In this document: positions 62,012 through 64,000 of the stretch, piece after piece
Layout: each line of letters starts with the position of its first letter
Position numbering within the stretch: the first letter of the stretch is position 1
NCBI RefSeq assembly: GCF_040096285.1
Contig: NZ_JBBMEY010000006.1
Span: 13,573 to 77,572 of the forward strand
From: Ruminococcoides intestinihominis
GTDB taxonomy: Bacteria; Bacillota; Clostridia; Oscillospirales; Acutalibacteraceae
Direction of reading: 5' to 3'
DNA: 64,000 bases
Position numbers and translations under genes: made by a program
Notes under the pieces: model-generated
Told to the model about the DNA's origin: nothing
Seen by the model: the letters and a program-made list of their open reading frames with translations, nothing else
Databases searched by the model: none

Positions 62012-63667
62012 ATGACAATGACAAAGAAAATATTTAAAAACATTTTTTTAGCTTGTTTTTCTATGCTTGTTGTTACAATCGTTATTGTCTTTGGTGTTAT
62101 GTACAACTACCATGGAAAACAAATAATGAATGAACTTCATTCTGAAATTAACATAATTTCTGTTGGTGTTGAAGATGGTGGTACAAAATATCTTGACACA
62201 TTAAGCAAATCAGAAAAAGCCCGAATCACTTGGGTTAACAAGGATGGTTCTATTAAGTACGATTCTAATGTTTCTAAAAGTAAAATGGAAAACCACCTTA
62301 ACCGTAAAGAAATTAAGGATGCAATGAAAAACGGTACCGGTGAAGATGTAAGAATGTCTGACACTTTATCCGAAAGGACTATATACTGTGCAAAGTTACT
62401 TTCTGATGGTTCGGTAATTCGTATTTCCACCAACCAATATACTGTTTGGATTTTATTACTTAATATGTGGCAACCACTTGCAATTGTTGTGATAATTGCA
62501 CTTGTACTTTCATATATAATAGCTTACCTATCTTCAAAAAAGATTGTTATGCCTATTAATGACCTTGACCTGGAAAATATTGAGGCAGTTACAACATATG
62601 AAGAAATTGAGCCACTTGTACACAAAATCAGCCACCAAAACAGAGTTATTCGTGACCAAATCAAAGAATTAAAGCGAACTCAAGCTGAATTTAATGTTAT
62701 CACAAGCAATATGAAAGAAGGACTTTTGGTTCTTGATTTACAGGGCAAAATTCTTTCATATAATAAGAGTGTGAAAAAGTTACTTAATATTTCATCACTG
62801 GATGATGAATATTTAGAAGACCTAAGTATTGATGATGAATTTAAAACTAACATTAACAATGCCATTCATGGAACTCATATGTCAGATACTTTTGAATATG
62901 GTGACAGATACTTGAGTCTATACTGCAATCCTGTTGAGGTTGACAGCAAAATTAAAGGTGCTGTAGCAGTTATCCTTGATATTACAGAAAAGCATCAGAG
63001 AGAATTATTAAGAAGAGAATTCAGTGCTAATGTTAGCCATGAACTAAAAACTCCACTAACTGCAATTTTAGCATCTGCTGAAATTATCGGAATGGATGCA
63101 ACTCCTAAAGAAACAGTAACTCACTTTGCACACAACATTACTAAAGAAGCTAACAGACTTATCACTTTGGTTAATGATATTATAAAGTTGTCTAAGTTAG
63201 ATGACAAGTCATACGAACCTGAAGATAAGGAAGTTGACATTTATGAAATTGCAAAGAATGTTGAGGACACTCTATCTCCTATTGCAGACAACTGTGGTGT
63301 TAAATTAACATTATACGGTGAGAAAACAATAGTACATGGTGTACCAACACTACTAAGTGAAATTGTTTATAACCTAGTTGACAATGCTATTAAATACAAC
63401 AAGCCTAACGGCTCGGTAACAATTACTGTTGCACCGGTAAACGGTAAAGCTACACTGATTGTTGAGGACACAGGTATTGGTATCAGTAAAGAAGACCAAA
63501 GCAGAATTTTTGAAAGATTCTACAGAGTTGACAAAAGCCACAGTAAAGAAGTCGGTGGTACAGGTCTTGGACTTTCAATTGTTAAACATGGTGTTGAACA
63601 TCACAACGGTAAAATGAAAGTTGAAAGTGAACTTGGCAAAGGTACTAAGATTACAATTAAATTTTAA
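62012..63667 (+). CDS. PhoR-like sensor histidine kinase
   Basis: 551 residues. TM1 (about 8-30, FLACFSMLVVTIVIVFGVMY), an extracellular sensor (about 30-145), TM2 (about 150-172, LAIVVIIALVLSYIIAYLSS), a short linker in place of a classical HAMP, a PAS domain (about 220-325, MKEGLLVLDLQGKILSYNKS), the HisKA box FSANVSHELKTPLTAILASA (about 335) and HATPase with N-box VDNAIKYN, G1 DTGIGIS and G2 GGTGLGLSIVKHG. Start at ATG 62012; the longer frame lies in the regulator gene. Works with the upstream response regulator. Confidence 0.92.
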   Translation: MTMTKKIFKNIFLACFSMLVVTIVIVFGVMYNYHGKQIMNELHSEINIISVGVEDGGTKYLDTLSKSEKARITWVNKDGSIKYDSNVSKSKMENHLNRKEIKDAMKNGTGEDVRMSDTLSERTIYCAKLLSDGSVIRISTNQYTVWILLLNMWQPLAIVVIIALVLSYIIAYLSSKKIVMPINDLDLENIEAVTTYEEIEPLVHKISHQNRVIRDQIKELKRTQAEFNVITSNMKEGLLVLDLQGKILSYNKSVKKLLNISSLDDEYLEDLSIDDEFKTNINNAIHGTHMSDTFEYGDRYLSLYCNPVEVDSKIKGAVAVILDITEKHQRELLRREFSANVSHELKTPLTAILASAEIIGMDATPKETVTHFAHNITKEANRLITLVNDIIKLSKLDDKSYEPEDKEVDIYEIAKNVEDTLSPIADNCGVKLTLYGEKTIVHGVPTLLSEIVYNLVDNAIKYNKPNGSVTITVAPVNGKATLIVEDTGIGISKEDQSRIFERFYRVDKSHSKEVGGTGLGLSIVKHGVEHHNGKMKVESELGKGTKITIKF

Positions 63668-63743
63668 CTTTTACTTTTTATTTTGTACTTCAAATAACGG
63701 TTTATAGCCTTAATTTATAATAAGCTATTCTATATTAACTCTA

Positions 63744-63779
63744 AAAAGGTGTAGTAGAAAATTCTACTACACCTTTTTT
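63744..63779 (+). terminator. Intrinsic terminator of two-component operon
   Basis: GGTGTAGTAGAA / TTCTACTACACC stem with a 2-base loop, TTTTTT tail. Confidence 0.85.
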
Positions 63780-64000
63780 CTCTGTTCATATATATTATAG
63801 TAATACAAATTTAGGTTTGTGGGGATGTTTAAATATGAAAAGTGTAAACTATGTCCTTGTATAAACTGTAAACTATGTGATTGTACAATTCAAAATACAA
63901 CGATATTTTGTAGCATAAACAATAGTAATTTATATATCGTATTGTGGCTCACAGGTGTAGGGGCGAACAGTGTTCGCCCGTAATGAAAGTGTGATACCTA
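63780..64000. other. Terminal intergenic region with direct and inverted repeats
   Basis: TGTAAACTATGT occurs at 63843-63854 and 63867-63878 (24-bp period), each followed by an NNTTGTA stretch. A near-perfect palindrome GGGCGAACAGTGTTCGCCC is at 63961-63979; GC-rich palindromes of this type are dispersed in gut Clostridia (general recollection). No gene seen. Confidence 0.5.

Noticed and set aside
63843..63878. CRISPR-like or iteron array at window end
   Set aside because: Only two 12-bp direct copies; insufficient for more than noting the repeat.

Overview
The window looks like a chromosomal segment of a low-GC, gut-type Clostridia (Oscillospiraceae/Ruminococcus-like). The grounds are AT-rich DNA, AGGAGG-type ribosome sites, a type I dockerin, and many large secreted proteins carrying Big_2/Big_3 Ig-like domains, BspA-type leucine-rich repeats and starch-binding-type (CBM25-like) modules. 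I could not name the species. The dockerin plus starch-binding modules suggest an amylosome/cellulosome-like lifestyle; this is inference.

Layout. 1-2.6 kb: TPP-riboswitch-controlled thiamin salvage operon (thiM-thiE-HAD-thiD, minus strand). 2.7-6.9 kb: sbcDC, abutted by the decayed tail of an Ig-like surface protein. 7.0-13.3 kb: CLC-type channel, a secreted papain-like protease with LRR and dockerin, a two-helix K+ channel and a flavodoxin-like protein. 13.3-17.3 kb: a patchwork junction with a low-MW tyrosine phosphatase, a nuclease-like gene broken by a stop codon between duplicated 77-bp leaders, a tRNA-Leu(UAG) with two copies of a structured element derived partly from its 3' end, and an int/xis remnant. 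17.7-20.6 kb: TPR-SIMPL-TPR cluster. 21-31 kb and 31-55 kb: large secreted Ig-like/LRR/CBM proteins, interspersed with a zincin, adenine deaminase, a zinc-ribbon/PASTA/YARHG membrane protein, an active and an apparently dead PPP-type phosphatase, a WYL regulator, an XRE regulator and a MATE transporter. 55-60.4 kb: two overlapping WYL regulators, then a stretch with two tandem homologous RNA folds, a DUF2828/TROVE-like vWA protein and RtcB RNA ligase. 60.4-61 kb: a second identical tRNA-Leu(UAG) and att-arm-like repeats. 61.3-63.7 kb: PhoB/PhoR-like two-component system.

The most notable signal is the 57.42-57.60 kb segment. Two adjacent units share a motif and are each closed by a 7-bp stem; the two stems differ by two compensatory base-pair changes. 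They lie immediately upstream of a Ro60-like RNA-binding-type protein and an RNA ligase, making them candidates for a new Y-RNA-like partner or a structured leader. Other signals are three 17-bp palindromes spaced exactly 33 bp apart between convergent genes, and a covarying hairpin element tied to the tRNA-Leu 3' end.

No computation was run. Domain names come from recognised motifs, and residue positions are approximate.
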